A stretch of 64,000 nt of DNA from Pseudomonas sp. MUP55 (GCF_034043515.1 NZ_CP138214.1:5153501-5217500), one strand, 5' to 3'. Positions 22,216 through 32,062 are shown, counted from the stretch's first letter. Numbers and translations are program-made. The notes: generated by a model from the sequence alone, not told the origin.

Positions 22216-22710
22216 TTATTCCTGGTCTTTGTTGAGCTTGTCGAAGTGCGCGTGGCCCACTTCCGGGCTGTGGTGCTTGCCATCGGCGGCACGGCTCTGC
22301 TCGGCGCCCTTCCACAGGCGTTCCAGGTCATAGAACTGGCGGGCGTTGGAGGTCATCATGTGAACGATCACGTCGTCCATGTCCAGCAACACCCAGTCGC
22401 TGTCGCCCTTGCCTTCTTCACCCAGCGGCTTCACGCCCTGGGCTTTGACCGCTTCGCGAACCTTGTCCAGCATCGCGCCGATCTGGCGGTTGGAGGTACC
22501 GGTGGCGATGATCATGTAGTCGGTGATGCTCTGCTTGTCGCGCACGTCCAGCACCTGGATGTCCTGGGCTTTCACGTCTTCCAGGGCAGCTACGGCGACT
22601 TTTACCAGCTCTTCGCCAGCCAGTTCCGGGCCAACGTGGGCTTCTACCGGCAGCGGCGCGCTTTTGAAGGTGCCTTTGCGCTTAACTTTGCTTACGTCTT
22701 TGTTCGTCAT
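22216..22710 (-). CDS. rsfS: Ribosome silencing factor RsfS
   Basis: 164-residue protein that binds uL14 and blocks subunit joining in stationary phase. The core LEDVKAQDIQVLDVRDKQS / DYMIIATGTSNRQ is diagnostic. The N-terminal 30 residues (KVKRKGTFKSAPLPVEAHV) and a charged C-terminal tail extend beyond the usual 105-residue core, as in other pseudomonads. It lies between nadD and rlmH. Confidence 0.94.
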   Translation of the reverse strand: MTNKDVSKVKRKGTFKSAPLPVEAHVGPELAGEELVKVAVAALEDVKAQDIQVLDVRDKQSITDYMIIATGTSNRQIGAMLDKVREAVKAQGVKPLGEEGKGDSDWVLLDMDDVIVHMMTSNARQFYDLERLWKGAEQSRAADGKHHSPEVGHAHFDKLNKDQE

Positions 22711-22779
22711 ATAAAACTCGTTTTGCTCGTATGTTCGGGCGCTCGCTGCACGACGGTGCGTAGCGACAAGCGCGCCTTT

Positions 22780-23424
22780 TCAGTTCGACGCACGGTAAAG
22801 CCCGTGCGCATCGATGTAGGCCAGGACCGCGTCAGGCACCAGGAAACGTACCGACTTACCGCTGGCCAGCAGTTGACGGATCTGGGTGGCGGACACCGCA
22901 AGCGGGGTCTGCCAGACGAATGCAATATTCCCGTTTGGCCCGGTCAGGGCCAAGGGGTCACTTACCGACCGCGCGGCCAGCAGGTTGCGCAAGGCATCCG
23001 GCGGTTCGCTGTCGGCATCCGGGCGTTGCAAAACCAGGATGTGGCAATGCTGGAGGAGTTCCTCCCAGCGGTGCCAAGAGGGCAGGCCGCAAAAAGCGTC
23101 CCAGCCCAAAAGCAGAAACAATTGGTCATCGGCGGCCAACTCGGCGCGCATCAGTTCCAGGGTGTCGACAGTGTAGGACGGTTTATCGCGCTTGAGTTCG
23201 CGATCGTCCACCACCAGCGGTGCGATCCCTTCCACGGCAACGCGCACCATTTCCAGGCGCTGCTGCGCTGAAACCTGCGGCGTATCGCGATGGGGCGGCC
23301 GGAAATTGGGCATCAGGCGCAACTCGTCCAACGCCAGGGCATCCGCGACTTCCAGGGCGCTGCGCAAATGGCCGATGTGCACGGGGTCGAAAGTACCGCC
23401 GAGCAGCCCGATGCGTTTACCCAT
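22780..23424 (-). CDS. nadD: Nicotinate-nucleotide adenylyltransferase
   Basis: 214-residue enzyme making deamido-NAD from NaMN and ATP. The HxGH signature ([12 protein letters not shown]) and SATQIRQLL (the ISSTxxR motif) are present. The start ATG at 23424 overlaps the proA stop as TGATG; the preceding TTG is unlikely. Order proA-nadD-rsfS is conserved. Confidence 0.95.
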   Translation of the reverse strand: MGKRIGLLGGTFDPVHIGHLRSALEVADALALDELRLMPNFRPPHRDTPQVSAQQRLEMVRVAVEGIAPLVVDDRELKRDKPSYTVDTLELMRAELAADDQLFLLLGWDAFCGLPSWHRWEELLQHCHILVLQRPDADSEPPDALRNLLAARSVSDPLALTGPNGNIAFVWQTPLAVSATQIRQLLASGKSVRFLVPDAVLAYIDAHGLYRASN

Positions 23425-24689
23425 CAAGTGCGCACATGACCGTCGCCGAACACCACGTACTTCTCGCTGGTCAGGCCTTCCAGGCCAACCGGGCCGCGTG
23501 CATGGAGCTTGTCGGTGGAGATGCCGATTTCCGCCCCCAGGCCGTACTCGAAGCCATCGGCAAAGCGTGTCGAGGCGTTGATCATGACCGAAGCGGAATC
23601 CACTTCAGTGAGGAAACGCCGGGCATCGCTGAAATGCTCGGAGACAATGGCGTCGGTGTGCTTGGAGCCGTATTTATTGATGTGTTCGATGGCCTGATCC
23701 AGGTCGTCGACCATGCGGATCGACAGGATCGGCGCCGTGTACTCGGTGTACCAGTCCTCTTCGGTCGCCTCGATCACGTCCGCGCCCAGCAACGCACGGG
23801 TACGCTCGCAGCCGCGCAGCTCCACGCCCTTGTCGCGGTAGATGGCAGCCAGCGGCGGCAGCACGCGCTCGGCGATGCCGGCGTGCACCAACAGGGTTTC
23901 CATGGTGTTGCACGGCGCGTAGCGGTGGGTCTTGGCGTTGTCGGCGATGCGGATCGCCTTGTCGAGGTCGGCGGCAATGTCGATGTAGACATGGCACACG
24001 CCATCAAGGTGCTTGATCACCGGCACCTTGGCGTCGCGGCTGACACGCTCGATCAGGCTCTTGCCACCGCGCGGTACGATCACGTCGACGAATTCAGGCA
24101 TGGTAATCAACGCGCCAACGGCCGCACGGTCAGTGGTTTGCACCACTTGCACCACCTCGGCCGGCAACTCGGCCACGGCCAGGCCCTGCTGAATGCAGGC
24201 GGCGATGGCACGGTTGGAATTGATCGCCTCGGAACCGCCGCGCAGGATGGTGGCATTGCCCGACTTGATGCACAGGCTCGCGGCGTCGATGGTCACGTTC
24301 GGGCGCGACTCATAGATGATGCCGATCACGCCCAGGGGCACGCGCATCTTGCCGACCTGGATGCCGGACGGCAGGTAACGCATATCGCGGATTTCACCGA
24401 TGGGGTCAGGCAGCTTGGCCACCTGACGCAGGCCTTCGATCATGTCGTCGATACGCGCCGGGGTCAGCGCCAGACGGTCCAGCAAAGCTGGCTCAAGGCC
24501 ATTGGCAAGGCCGTTGGCCAGGTCCTGTTCGTTGGCGGCGGCAAGCCCTGCGCGCGAAGCATCCAGAGCATCGGCGGCGGCCAACAGCGCGCGATTCTTC
24601 TGCGCAGTGCTCGCACGGGCGATCAACCGCGAGGCCTGACGGGCAGCGCGACCCAGGCGGGCCATGTAGTCAAGAACGGACTCAGTCAT
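23424..24689 (-). CDS. proA: Gamma-glutamyl phosphate reductase
   Basis: 421-residue cytoplasmic aldehyde-dehydrogenase-fold enzyme of proline synthesis. The catalytic Cys is in [12 protein letters not shown]; the nucleotide-binding region includes [13 protein letters not shown] and [12 protein letters not shown]. It is the first gene of the long minus-strand run that continues into nadD and the envelope genes. The gap to the divergent glycosylase gene is 173 bases. Confidence 0.96.
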   Translation of the reverse strand: MTESVLDYMARLGRAARQASRLIARASTAQKNRALLAAADALDASRAGLAAANEQDLANGLANGLEPALLDRLALTPARIDDMIEGLRQVAKLPDPIGEIRDMRYLPSGIQVGKMRVPLGVIGIIYESRPNVTIDAASLCIKSGNATILRGGSEAINSNRAIAACIQQGLAVAELPAEVVQVVQTTDRAAVGALITMPEFVDVIVPRGGKSLIERVSRDAKVPVIKHLDGVCHVYIDIAADLDKAIRIADNAKTHRYAPCNTMETLLVHAGIAERVLPPLAAIYRDKGVELRGCERTRALLGADVIEATEEDWYTEYTAPILSIRMVDDLDQAIEHINKYGSKHTDAIVSEHFSDARRFLTEVDSASVMINASTRFADGFEYGLGAEIGISTDKLHARGPVGLEGLTSEKYVVFGDGHVRT

Positions 24690-24862
24690 GATCAGGGAGT
24701 CTTGGCAAAGAGGAAAGCGGCAGATTATAGCCGTGACGCCGCCCGACTGACAGCGGTGAGGGGCGGATGGTCGAAATGAACTGTAAAAACCCGGGGTTCA
24801 GCGGTAATTAAGGTGGGAGTTGTTATGATTCCGTCACATTTAGCCGTAATAACCTGAACGCT

Positions 24863-25546
24863 ATGTCCAGAATGACCCCTGAACTCCCCGCCAGCGCCCT
24901 CCCCGACAGCTTCTTCGACCGCGACGCACAACTGCTTGCGCAAGAACTGCTTGGAAAAGTCATTCGCCATCGTGTCGGCGAAACCTGGCTTTCGGCGCGG
25001 ATTATTGAAACCGAAGCCTATTACGTGGCCGAAAAAGGCAGCCACGCCTCGCTCGGCTACACAGAAAAGCGTAAGGCTTTGTTTCTGGATGGCGGGCACA
25101 TCTACATGTACTACGCCCGAGGCGGTGATTCGCTCAACTTCAGCGCCCATGGCCCGGGCAATGCCGTGCTGATCAAATCGGCCTATCCCTGGGTCGATGA
25201 AGTGTCCGGGCCGGCGAGCCTGGCGCAGATGCTTTTGAACAACCCGAACCCGGATGGCAGCCCGCGCGCCTCGCAGAAACTCTGCGCGGGCCAGACGTTG
25301 CTGTGCAAGGCGCTGGGCCTGAAAGTACCGATGTGGGATGCCAAGCGTTTCGACCAGGAACTGCTCTATGTGGAAGACGTGGGCCAGGTGCCGACGCAGA
25401 TCATCCAGACCACCCGGCTGGGCATCCCCAGCGGGCGCGATGAGCATTTGATGTACCGCTTCGTCGATGCTGGCTATGCGCCTTATTGCACACGGAACCC
25501 GCTGCGCAGAGGCCAGGTCGAAGGCCGCGATTATTTTTTGATTTGA
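24863..25546 (+). CDS. DNA-3-methyladenine glycosylase (AAG/MPG family)
   Basis: 227-residue base-excision repair enzyme of the mammalian-AAG fold. The catalytic Glu region IIETEAYY, the DNA-intercalating region GGHIYMYYARGGDSLNF and the end RNPLRRGQVEGRDYFLI are characteristic. A TATGAT box at 24823-24828 could be its -10 element, divergent from proA. A REPIN follows. Confidence 0.9.
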   Translation: MSRMTPELPASALPDSFFDRDAQLLAQELLGKVIRHRVGETWLSARIIETEAYYVAEKGSHASLGYTEKRKALFLDGGHIYMYYARGGDSLNFSAHGPGNAVLIKSAYPWVDEVSGPASLAQMLLNNPNPDGSPRASQKLCAGQTLLCKALGLKVPMWDAKRFDQELLYVEDVGQVPTQIIQTTRLGIPSGRDEHLMYRFVDAGYAPYCTRNPLRRGQVEGRDYFLI

Positions 25547-25575
25547 ATGACGCCCCCTCAACACAGTGAACCTTA

Positions 25576-25664
25576 TGTGGGAGGGGGCTTGCTCCCGATA
25601 GCGGTGGGTCAGCTAAACAGTGACTGCCTGTTATGCCGCCGTCGGGAGCAAGCCCCCTCCCACA
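25576..25664. repeat. REPIN 6
   Basis: Inverted REP pair between the glycosylase gene and the DedA-PAP2 fusion; both arms have the GCTCCCGA / TCGGGAGC variant, that is, compensating changes on both arms. Confidence 0.92.
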
Positions 25665-25695
25665 GAATATGTATTGCATACATGGAGTGGATTGT

Positions 25696-27012
25696 ATGGG
25701 CCAATGGCTCGATAGCATCACCGGCTGGCTGACCCTCAACCCACAATGGCTGGCGGCGGCGGTGTTTATCGTCGCGTGCGTGGAGTGCCTGGCCATCGCC
25801 GGGCTGATCGTGCCCGGCACTGTGTTGCTGTTTGCGATTGCCGCGCTGGCCGGCAGCGGCGCGTTGTCGCTGAGTGAAACCCTGCTGCTGGGGTTCCTCG
25901 GCGGTCTATTGGGCGACGGGGTTTCCTACTACCTGGGCCGACATTTCCACCAGAACATTCGGCGCCTGCCCGGCCTTCGCCAGCATCCGGAATGGATGAA
26001 TGGCGCGGAAACCTACTTCCATAAGTACGGCATCGCCAGCCTGCTGGTCGGGCGCTTCATCGGCCCGCTGCGCCCCATGCTGCCGATGGTCGCCGGCATG
26101 TGCGACATGCCGTTCCCGCGCTTCGCGGCCGTGAGCGTGATCGCCGCAGCGGGTTGGACCGTGGCTTATCTGCTGCCCGGCTGGGCCGCCGGCGCTGCAT
26201 TCCGCCTGCCATTGCCCGAAGGTTTCTGGCCGGAAGCGGCGGTTGTCGCGGCCTGCCTGGCGGTACTGCTGGGGCTGAGCCTGAACAGCAGCCTGCGCGG
26301 CCATCGTCGTGCCACCCTGTGGGTGGGCTGCGCCAGCCTGGTTCTGCTGCTCGCGCTGTTTATCGGCTACCCGCACCTCAACGATTTTGACCAGGGCCTG
26401 AGCGCACTGGTGCAGGAACACCGCAGCCCATGGCTCGATCACGTGATGGTGCAACTCACCCAGCTGGGCGAATTCAAGAAGATGTTCGTAGCCAGTGCGG
26501 TGTTCACCGGCCTGTTGTTACTGGCGCGACAGTGGCGTCACGCCGTATTCGTCGGCGCCACGCTGGCCGGCGCCGCCGTGATCAATACCGGCACCAAGCT
26601 GTTCTTCGCCCGTGGCCGCCCGGAAATCCTGATCGACCCGCTCACCAGTTTCAGCATGCCCAGCGGCCATGCCTCGGGCTCGTTTGCGTTCTTTCTGGCC
26701 CTGGCGGTACTGGCCGGTCGAGGCCAACCCACGCGGTTACGTCTGACCTGGCTGCTGCTGGGCTGCATACCCGCCGCGTTCATTGCCTTGTCACGGGTGT
26801 ACCTGGGCGCTCACTGGCCCACGGACATCCTGGCCGGCACACTGTTGGCAATGAGCGTGTGTGCGTTCAGCCTCACCGTCATTCAATACCGCAGCCCGTT
26901 ACCACCGATGACGCAAAAAGCCTGGTGGCTGGTATTGCCTGCCGTGGTGGCCGTGCTCGCGTTCATCGCCTTTACCGGCACTTCGCACGCGTTGCTCAGG
27001 TACGCCTATTGA
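25696..27012 (+). CDS. DedA-PAP2 fusion membrane protein
   Basis: 438 residues. The N-terminal half is a DedA/SNARE-associated (VTT) domain with re-entrant motifs GLIVPGTVLLF, GDGVSYYLGRHF and VGRFIGPLRPMLPMVAG. The C-terminal half is a PAP2 lipid phosphatase with KLFFARGRPE, PSGHASG and SRVYLGAHWPTD, all three catalytic blocks intact. DedA proteins are implicated in undecaprenyl-phosphate or phospholipid flipping and PAP2 enzymes dephosphorylate polyprenyl or phosphatidate lipids, so one polypeptide could couple dephosphorylation with flipping. The start is ATG 25696, since the longer frame runs into REPIN 6. Confidence 0.9.
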   Translation: MGQWLDSITGWLTLNPQWLAAAVFIVACVECLAIAGLIVPGTVLLFAIAALAGSGALSLSETLLLGFLGGLLGDGVSYYLGRHFHQNIRRLPGLRQHPEWMNGAETYFHKYGIASLLVGRFIGPLRPMLPMVAGMCDMPFPRFAAVSVIAAAGWTVAYLLPGWAAGAAFRLPLPEGFWPEAAVVAACLAVLLGLSLNSSLRGHRRATLWVGCASLVLLLALFIGYPHLNDFDQGLSALVQEHRSPWLDHVMVQLTQLGEFKKMFVASAVFTGLLLLARQWRHAVFVGATLAGAAVINTGTKLFFARGRPEILIDPLTSFSMPSGHASGSFAFFLALAVLAGRGQPTRLRLTWLLLGCIPAAFIALSRVYLGAHWPTDILAGTLLAMSVCAFSLTVIQYRSPLPPMTQKAWWLVLPAVVAVLAFIAFTGTSHALLRYAY

Positions 27013-27027
27013 ACGTCGGCCGGGATT

Positions 27028-27618
27028 TCAGGTGAACAACTCACCTTGCAACTCATCCAGCAGCATCTGGATCGCATCCAGCCGCTGCTGCGGATCGTCC
27101 AGTTGCAGCAGGTCGATCTTGTCGGCCTCGTCGAACGGCAACAGATACGCCAACTGATTAGCCAGGGCCTGCTGGCCCTCGGCGTGGGCGTCCATGTCCA
27201 GCGACGCGACCATCGGGTGCTCCGCCAATGCCTGCAGCAAGGCAAGTAGATCGGCATCCTCTTCTTCCAGCGGCTGGTCCGGCAGCTCTTGCAACCACTG
27301 CACCTCGGCGATCAGCAACTGGTCCTTCTGGACACCGGCATCCCGTACGCGGAAACGCCGCCCGCCTTCGACACGAATGCCCAGCAGGCCGTTGTCCTGT
27401 TGCTTGAAGTCGCGGATCAGCGCTTCACAGCCGATCAGTGCGTAGCCGTCCGGGGCCAGGCCGACTTCCTTGCCGTCAAGGATGCATACCACGCCGAAAC
27501 TTTCGCCCTTTTTCATGCAGCGACTGATCATGTCCAGGTAGCGCGCCTCGAACAGTTGCAAATCGAGCGTGCAGCCAGGGAACAGCACGGTGTTGAGCGG
27601 AAACAGCGCCAGACTCAT
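27028..27618 (-). CDS. LON peptidase substrate-binding domain protein
   Basis: 196-residue stand-alone LON N-terminal domain (MSLALFPLNTVLFPGCTLDL, FEARYLDM). There is no ATPase or protease domain. Such proteins are widespread in proteobacteria with unknown role. The C-terminus is acidic. It is convergent with the DedA-PAP2 gene and 21 bases downstream of the lrgB-like gene, so it may share its transcript. Confidence 0.88.
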   Translation of the reverse strand: MSLALFPLNTVLFPGCTLDLQLFEARYLDMISRCMKKGESFGVVCILDGKEVGLAPDGYALIGCEALIRDFKQQDNGLLGIRVEGGRRFRVRDAGVQKDQLLIAEVQWLQELPDQPLEEEDADLLALLQALAEHPMVASLDMDAHAEGQQALANQLAYLLPFDEADKIDLLQLDDPQQRLDAIQMLLDELQGELFT

Positions 27619-27639
27619 AAAGGTTTCCTTAAACCCGGT

Positions 27640-28356
27640 TTAAACAATCACAGACACGGCCAGCGGCAGGAAGACCGCCGTGGCCACGCCCATCAAACTC
27701 ATTGCCAGCGCCGCGAAGGCGCCGCACTCATCGCTTTCCTGCAGGGCCACCGAGGTGCCGACGGCGTGAGCCGTCATGCCCAACGCCATGCCGCGTGCTT
27801 CGGGGCTGAAGACGCCCAGTCGCGACAGCAGCGCCGGGCCGATCATCGCGCCGACCACGCCGGTGATCAACACGAACACCGCCGCCAATGCCGCCACGCC
27901 ACCGATCTGTTCGGCCACCAGCATGGCAATCGGCGACGTCACCGACTTGGGCGCCATGGTCATCAGCACGCGGTGTTCGGCACCGAACCACCAGCCCAAC
28001 AACACGCACAGGCCGGTTGCCAGCACCCCACCTATCACCAGCGTAGTAAAAATCGGCCAGAACAATTGGCGAATCCGCCGCAGGTTCAAATAAAGCGGCA
28101 CCGCCAGCGCGACCGTCGCAGGCCCCAGCAGAATCCCCATGATCTCGGTGCTCTTGCGGTATTCGGCGTAGCTCAGGCCGCAGCCGAGCAACACACCAAT
28201 CACCAGCAACATGGAGACCAGCACCGGCTGCAGGAAGATCCAGCGGGTTTTCTCGAACGCCGCCAGCACCAGTTGATAAGCGCCCAGGGTGATGCCGATG
28301 CCGAATAACGGGTGATGAATGACGGCCGTCCAGGCGCCCTGCCAGTCGAACATCAT
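27640..28356 (-). CDS. LrgB/CidB-family membrane protein
   Basis: 238-residue polytopic protein (8 or so hydrophobic segments) of the LrgB/YohK family, with KSVTSPIAMLVAEQIGG as family hallmark. LrgAB/CidAB pairs act as holin-like or small-metabolite (pyruvate/glycolate) transport systems. Two tandem ATG codons overlap the lrgA-like stop; the first is used here. Confidence 0.92.
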   Translation of the reverse strand: MMFDWQGAWTAVIHHPLFGIGITLGAYQLVLAAFEKTRWIFLQPVLVSMLLVIGVLLGCGLSYAEYRKSTEIMGILLGPATVALAVPLYLNLRRIRQLFWPIFTTLVIGGVLATGLCVLLGWWFGAEHRVLMTMAPKSVTSPIAMLVAEQIGGVAALAAVFVLITGVVGAMIGPALLSRLGVFSPEARGMALGMTAHAVGTSVALQESDECGAFAALAMSLMGVATAVFLPLAVSVIV

Positions 28357-28706
28357 TGGTCCTTCTCCTTGCGCTTGACCATCTGCTGCATCAGCACGCC
28401 GACAACGCCCATGGCGATGACCAGCGACAGCACCAGCGCGCCGACGATGGCCCAGAAGTCTGCAACGATGTCTTTGGCATACACCATCACGCCCACCGCC
28501 GGCGGCACCAGCAGCAACGGCAGATAGCGCAACAGACTGCTGGCGGCCAGGCTCAGCGGCTCGCTGACTTCGCCGCGCCAGATCAAAAAGCCAAGCATCA
28601 GCAACAGGCCGATGATCGGCCCCGGCAATACCGGCAACAGCAAATGGTTGATCGCGGTGCCAATCAATTGAAACAGCACCAACCAGGTCAGGCCACGTAA
28701 CAGCAT
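28353..28706 (-). CDS. LrgA/CidA-family holin-like protein
   Basis: 117-residue protein with four predicted membrane segments (LVLFQLIGTAINHLLLPVLP, PGPIIGLLLMLGFLIW and two more) and a charged C-terminus KRKEKDQ. I chose ATG 28706 because GAGGGGA sits about nine bases upstream; ATG 28730 is an alternative. It is coupled to the lrgB-like gene through overlapping TGATG and forms a two-gene operon reading away from the MaoC gene. Confidence 0.88.
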   Translation of the reverse strand: MLLRGLTWLVLFQLIGTAINHLLLPVLPGPIIGLLLMLGFLIWRGEVSEPLSLAASSLLRYLPLLLVPPAVGVMVYAKDIVADFWAIVGALVLSLVIAMGVVGVLMQQMVKRKEKDQ

Positions 28707-28885
28707 CCTCTTTGTCCCCTCAAAGCTCATCCGCATTATAAGCACGCCGGCCCTATGCTTCGGCATTCGCCAAAAGCATGTCGTTGACCGAGCCGATTGC
28801 CCGTGATGATCTACATTGGTTCTCTGTATCCCATAAAAACCCCTCATCCGCGGGGGATAAGAATGATGAGCCCAGGAGAGACGCA

Positions 28886-29341
28886 ATGCCCTATGTACCC
28901 GTAGCGCAGCTCAAAGATTATGTCGGCAAGGAACTCGGACGTTCCGACTGGCTCACCATCGACCAGGCGCGCATCAACCTGTTCGCGGAGGCCACCGGCG
29001 ATCATCAGTTCATCCACGTCGATCCGGTCAAGGCAGCGCAAACCCCGTTCGGCAGCACCATCGCCCATGGGTTCCTGTCGCTGTCGCTGATGCCCAAGCT
29101 GATGGAAGACATTCTGATCATGCCCGAAGGCCTGAAGATGGCGGTCAATTACGGCCTGGACAGCGTACGTTTCATCCAGCCGGTGAAGGTCGGTTCCAAG
29201 GTGCGTCTGAACGTCACCCTCACCGACGTCAACGAGAAAAAACCTGGCCAGTGGCTGTTCAAGGCCACCGCCACCCTGGAAATCGAAGGCCAGGAGAAAC
29301 CGGCCTACATCGCCGAATCGCTGTCACTCTGCTTCGTGTAG
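28886..29341 (+). CDS. MaoC-like (R)-specific enoyl-CoA hydratase
   Basis: 151-residue hot-dog-fold protein. The hydratase-2 motif is clear: FAEATGDHQFIHVDPVKA with Asp and His catalytic residues, then FGSTIAHGFLSLSL. It hydrates trans-2-enoyl-CoA to (R)-3-hydroxyacyl-CoA, feeding PHA or alternative fatty acid routes; the natural substrate is not readable. AGGAGAG precedes ATG 28886. It is divergent from lrgA. Confidence 0.9.
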   Translation: MPYVPVAQLKDYVGKELGRSDWLTIDQARINLFAEATGDHQFIHVDPVKAAQTPFGSTIAHGFLSLSLMPKLMEDILIMPEGLKMAVNYGLDSVRFIQPVKVGSKVRLNVTLTDVNEKKPGQWLFKATATLEIEGQEKPAYIAESLSLCFV

Positions 29342-29350
29342 GGCGTTGCC

Positions 29351-29377
29351 TGTGGCGAGGCAATAAACCTTGCCACA
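29351..29377. repeat. Single REP-like palindrome after the MaoC gene
   Basis: TGTGGCGAGG / CCTTGCCACA, ten pairs with one G-U and a 7-base loop. It resembles another Pseudomonas REP class (TGTGGCGAGG...) and could also serve as the 3' hairpin of the MaoC transcript. Confidence 0.6.
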
Positions 29378-29446
29378 GTGTATGTAAATTTATGTATGAA
29401 ACGCGCAGCTGCGGCATACTCGGCGCTTAATTATCCGGATCCCGCT

Positions 29447-31165
29447 ATGCGCCCACTCGCTCCCCTTGCCCTTGCCCTGTTGCTCACCGCTTGCGGAGAC
29501 GGCGAATCGCTGTTGCCGCCCGATGCGCGCCTGCCCGACGGCGGCCGCTACCGGGGCGATGTGGTCAATGGCTTGCTGCAAGGCCAGGGCCGCGTCGACT
29601 ACCCCAACGGCAGCTGGTACGCCGGCGAGTTCGATAAAGGCCAGTGGCACGGCCAGGGCGAATGGCACGGCAGCAACGGCGAGGTCTACAAGGGCGAGTT
29701 CAAGCAAGGCCTGTTTGACGGCCAGGGCAGCCTGACCACCGCGGGCAGCAGCTACGTGGGCGGGTTCAAGAACGGTCGACGCAACGGCGAAGGCACCCTC
29801 AAAGAGGGGCAGATGACCTATCGCGGCGAATTCAAGGACGACCAGTATTCCGGCCTCGGCCGCCTGGAGCTGGCCGACGGCAGCCAATACCAGGGCCAAT
29901 TCGCCCACGGCAAACCCAATGGCGAAGGCCAGCGCAACGACGACAGCGGCAATCAGTTCAGCGGCCACTTTGTCGATGGCCAGCTGGAAGGCAACGGCAC
30001 CTTCAACAGCGCCGACGGCGATATCTACGTCGGCCAGTTCAAACAGAACCAGCTCAACGGCAAGGGGCGCTATGAAAATGCCGACGGCGACGTCTGGATC
30101 GGCCAGTTCAAGGAAGGCGCCCTGAGCGGCAAAGGCGAATTGATCGGCGTTGATGGCAGCCACTACGTAGGCCAATTCAGTGACTGGCGCTTCAGCGGCG
30201 AAGGTCGCTTGAACCTTACCGACGGCAGCTTCTATGTCGGCGGCTTCGACAGCGACAGCTACCAGGGCCGCGGCACGCTGGTCCTCACCGACGGCACCGT
30301 GCAGGCCGGTACCTGGGTCAACGGCATGCGCGTGCGCGATGCCGACGGCAAGCTGCTGCCGGACCCACTGGAAACCGGCGTATTGGCCCAGGGCCGCCTG
30401 CTGGCTGACGCCCTCGCCGCCGTGCCGCCCTCCACGCCTGCCGTCGAGCTGTACACCCTGGCCCTGGCCGGCGACGGCAAGCAAAGCGTGTTCCTGCGCG
30501 AAGCCGATTACGTCAGCAACATGCTCGCCACCCGCTTCGGTGCGCGTGGGCAGATTCGTCTGGTCAACCACCGCGACCACATCGCCGACCGCCCCATGGC
30601 CACCCGCGAAAACCTGCGCCGGGCCGTGCAAACCCTGGCCGAGCGCAGCGGGCCGGAAGACCTGGTGTTCATCTACATGACCAGCCACGGCACCCATGAA
30701 CACGAACTGGTGCTGGACCAGCCGCGCATGGAACTGGCCGACCTGCCGGCCGATGAGCTGGCCGCCGTGCTCGCGCCGCTGAAAAACCGCGACAAGATCA
30801 TCGTGATTTCCGCCTGTTACTCCGGCGGCTTCATCCCGGCATTGAAGGACGAGCACACGCTGATCATGACCGCCTCGCGCGCTGATCGCGTGTCGTTCGG
30901 CTGCTCGGAAGAGGCAGACTTCACCTACTTCGGCGATGCCCTTTTCGCACAAGCCTTCAGCCAAACGGACGATTTGCAACACGCGTTCAAACTGGCACAA
31001 CTGCACGTGGCCGAGCGCGAACAGGCGGACAATTTCGAAGCCTCCGAACCGCAGATCTGGGCCCCCAAGGGCGTGATCGCCCATTGGCAACTATTACGTA
31101 AACAGCAGGCACGAAAGGCGCTCGAAAGCGTCTCAATGAATAGCAAGGAAGCCAAAGGCAACTAA
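29447..31165 (+). CDS. MORN-repeat, C13 (caspase-like) cysteine peptidase lipoprotein
   Basis: 572 residues. The signal peptide ends in lipobox LLLTAC, followed by GDGES. About 11 MORN repeats (YxGxFxxGxxxGxGxxxxxxG, roughly residues 34-300) are succeeded by a linker and a legumain/caspase-fold domain. Its catalytic pair is visible as His414 (MTSHGTHEHE) and Cys457 (ISACYSGGF). Asp or Gly after the lipobox Cys in Pseudomonas may favour inner-membrane retention. MORN repeats usually bind lipids or proteins; the C13 domain predicts Asn/Asp-directed proteolysis. The start at ATG 29447 removes a 23-residue leader without a signal. The substrate is unknown. Confidence 0.88.
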   Translation: MRPLAPLALALLLTACGDGESLLPPDARLPDGGRYRGDVVNGLLQGQGRVDYPNGSWYAGEFDKGQWHGQGEWHGSNGEVYKGEFKQGLFDGQGSLTTAGSSYVGGFKNGRRNGEGTLKEGQMTYRGEFKDDQYSGLGRLELADGSQYQGQFAHGKPNGEGQRNDDSGNQFSGHFVDGQLEGNGTFNSADGDIYVGQFKQNQLNGKGRYENADGDVWIGQFKEGALSGKGELIGVDGSHYVGQFSDWRFSGEGRLNLTDGSFYVGGFDSDSYQGRGTLVLTDGTVQAGTWVNGMRVRDADGKLLPDPLETGVLAQGRLLADALAAVPPSTPAVELYTLALAGDGKQSVFLREADYVSNMLATRFGARGQIRLVNHRDHIADRPMATRENLRRAVQTLAERSGPEDLVFIYMTSHGTHEHELVLDQPRMELADLPADELAAVLAPLKNRDKIIVISACYSGGFIPALKDEHTLIMTASRADRVSFGCSEEADFTYFGDALFAQAFSQTDDLQHAFKLAQLHVAEREQADNFEASEPQIWAPKGVIAHWQLLRKQQARKALESVSMNSKEAKGN

Positions 31166-31194
31166 GCTGTAACGTGTAACAAGGGGGAAACACC

Positions 31195-31836
31195 ATGTAC
31201 CTGACACCGCAGCATATCCTGCTGGCCGGCGCGTCCGGCCTCACCGGCGAACACTTGCTGGACCGCCTGCTCAACGAACCTACCGTGACCCGCGTGCTGG
31301 CACCCAGCCGTAAACCACTGGCTGAACACCCTCGCCTGGAAAACCCGGTGGGCGACCCGGCCGTATTCCTGCCACAACTGAGCGGCCAGGTGGATATTGC
31401 CTTCTGCTGCCTGGGCACCACGATCAAGAAGGCCGGCTCCGAAGCGGCGTTCCGTGCCGTTGACCTGGATATGGTGGTGGCCTTTGCCAAGCGCGCACGG
31501 GAAATGGGCGCGCGGCACCTGATCGTGATCAGTGCAATTGGCGCCGATCCGAAATCTTCGGTGTTCTACAACCGCGTCAAAGGGGAAATGGAGCAGGCGC
31601 TCAGAGCACAGGACTGGCCGCAACTGACCATCGTGCGGCCCTCGTTGCTGCTGGGCGAACGACTGGAACCGCGCCTGGCTGAAAAACTGGCGGGGCCGCT
31701 GTCACGCCTGATTCCCGGCAAGTACCACGGCATCGAAGTGTGCGAACTGGCACGCGCCATGTGGCGCCTGGCGCTGGAAGAGCAGGATGGCATACGGGTT
31801 GTGGAGTCGGATGAGTTGCGCAAGCTGGGTAAATAA
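31195..31836 (+). CDS. NAD(P)-binding oxidoreductase, HTATIP2/atypical SDR type
   Basis: 213-residue Rossmann protein: [18 protein letters not shown] gives the GxxGxxG motif, and [13 protein letters not shown] supplies a YxxxK pair. The arrangement resembles HTATIP2/TIP30-like and other atypical short-chain dehydrogenases. The substrate is not known. It is 29 bases after the MORN gene and probably co-transcribed. Confidence 0.85.
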   Translation: MYLTPQHILLAGASGLTGEHLLDRLLNEPTVTRVLAPSRKPLAEHPRLENPVGDPAVFLPQLSGQVDIAFCCLGTTIKKAGSEAAFRAVDLDMVVAFAKRAREMGARHLIVISAIGADPKSSVFYNRVKGEMEQALRAQDWPQLTIVRPSLLLGERLEPRLAEKLAGPLSRLIPGKYHGIEVCELARAMWRLALEEQDGIRVVESDELRKLGK

Positions 31837-32062
31837 GGCTGGTGCAAACCTAAATGTGGGAGAGGAAAGCTGACGCCAGCACGAAGAATAACGGCAGTGC
31901 AATAAGTGCAGTGCGCAGTAACGTACTTTTGCTGGCGGAGCGGCTTTCTCGATCGCGGCTTCAAGCGAGCAGACGCTTTCTCGAGGCAAACCCTCCCATT
32001 GCGTTCCACCGATTCAGAACAACCTTGCATTACGCGCTCAACAGGCGAGCAACAACAACGCG
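31837..32062. other. Intergenic junction, no gene seen
   Basis: 226 bases between convergent genes at the edge of the AT-richer insert. A half REP start (AAATGTGGGAG at 31852-31862) and a distant CCCTCCCATTG suggest a decayed repeat, but the arms no longer match. No open frame with coding character was found. Confidence 0.5.

Noticed and set aside
31852..32001. Ninth REPIN in decayed form
   Set aside because: Only about ten bases of each arm remain, separated by 130 unrelated bases; too weak to call.
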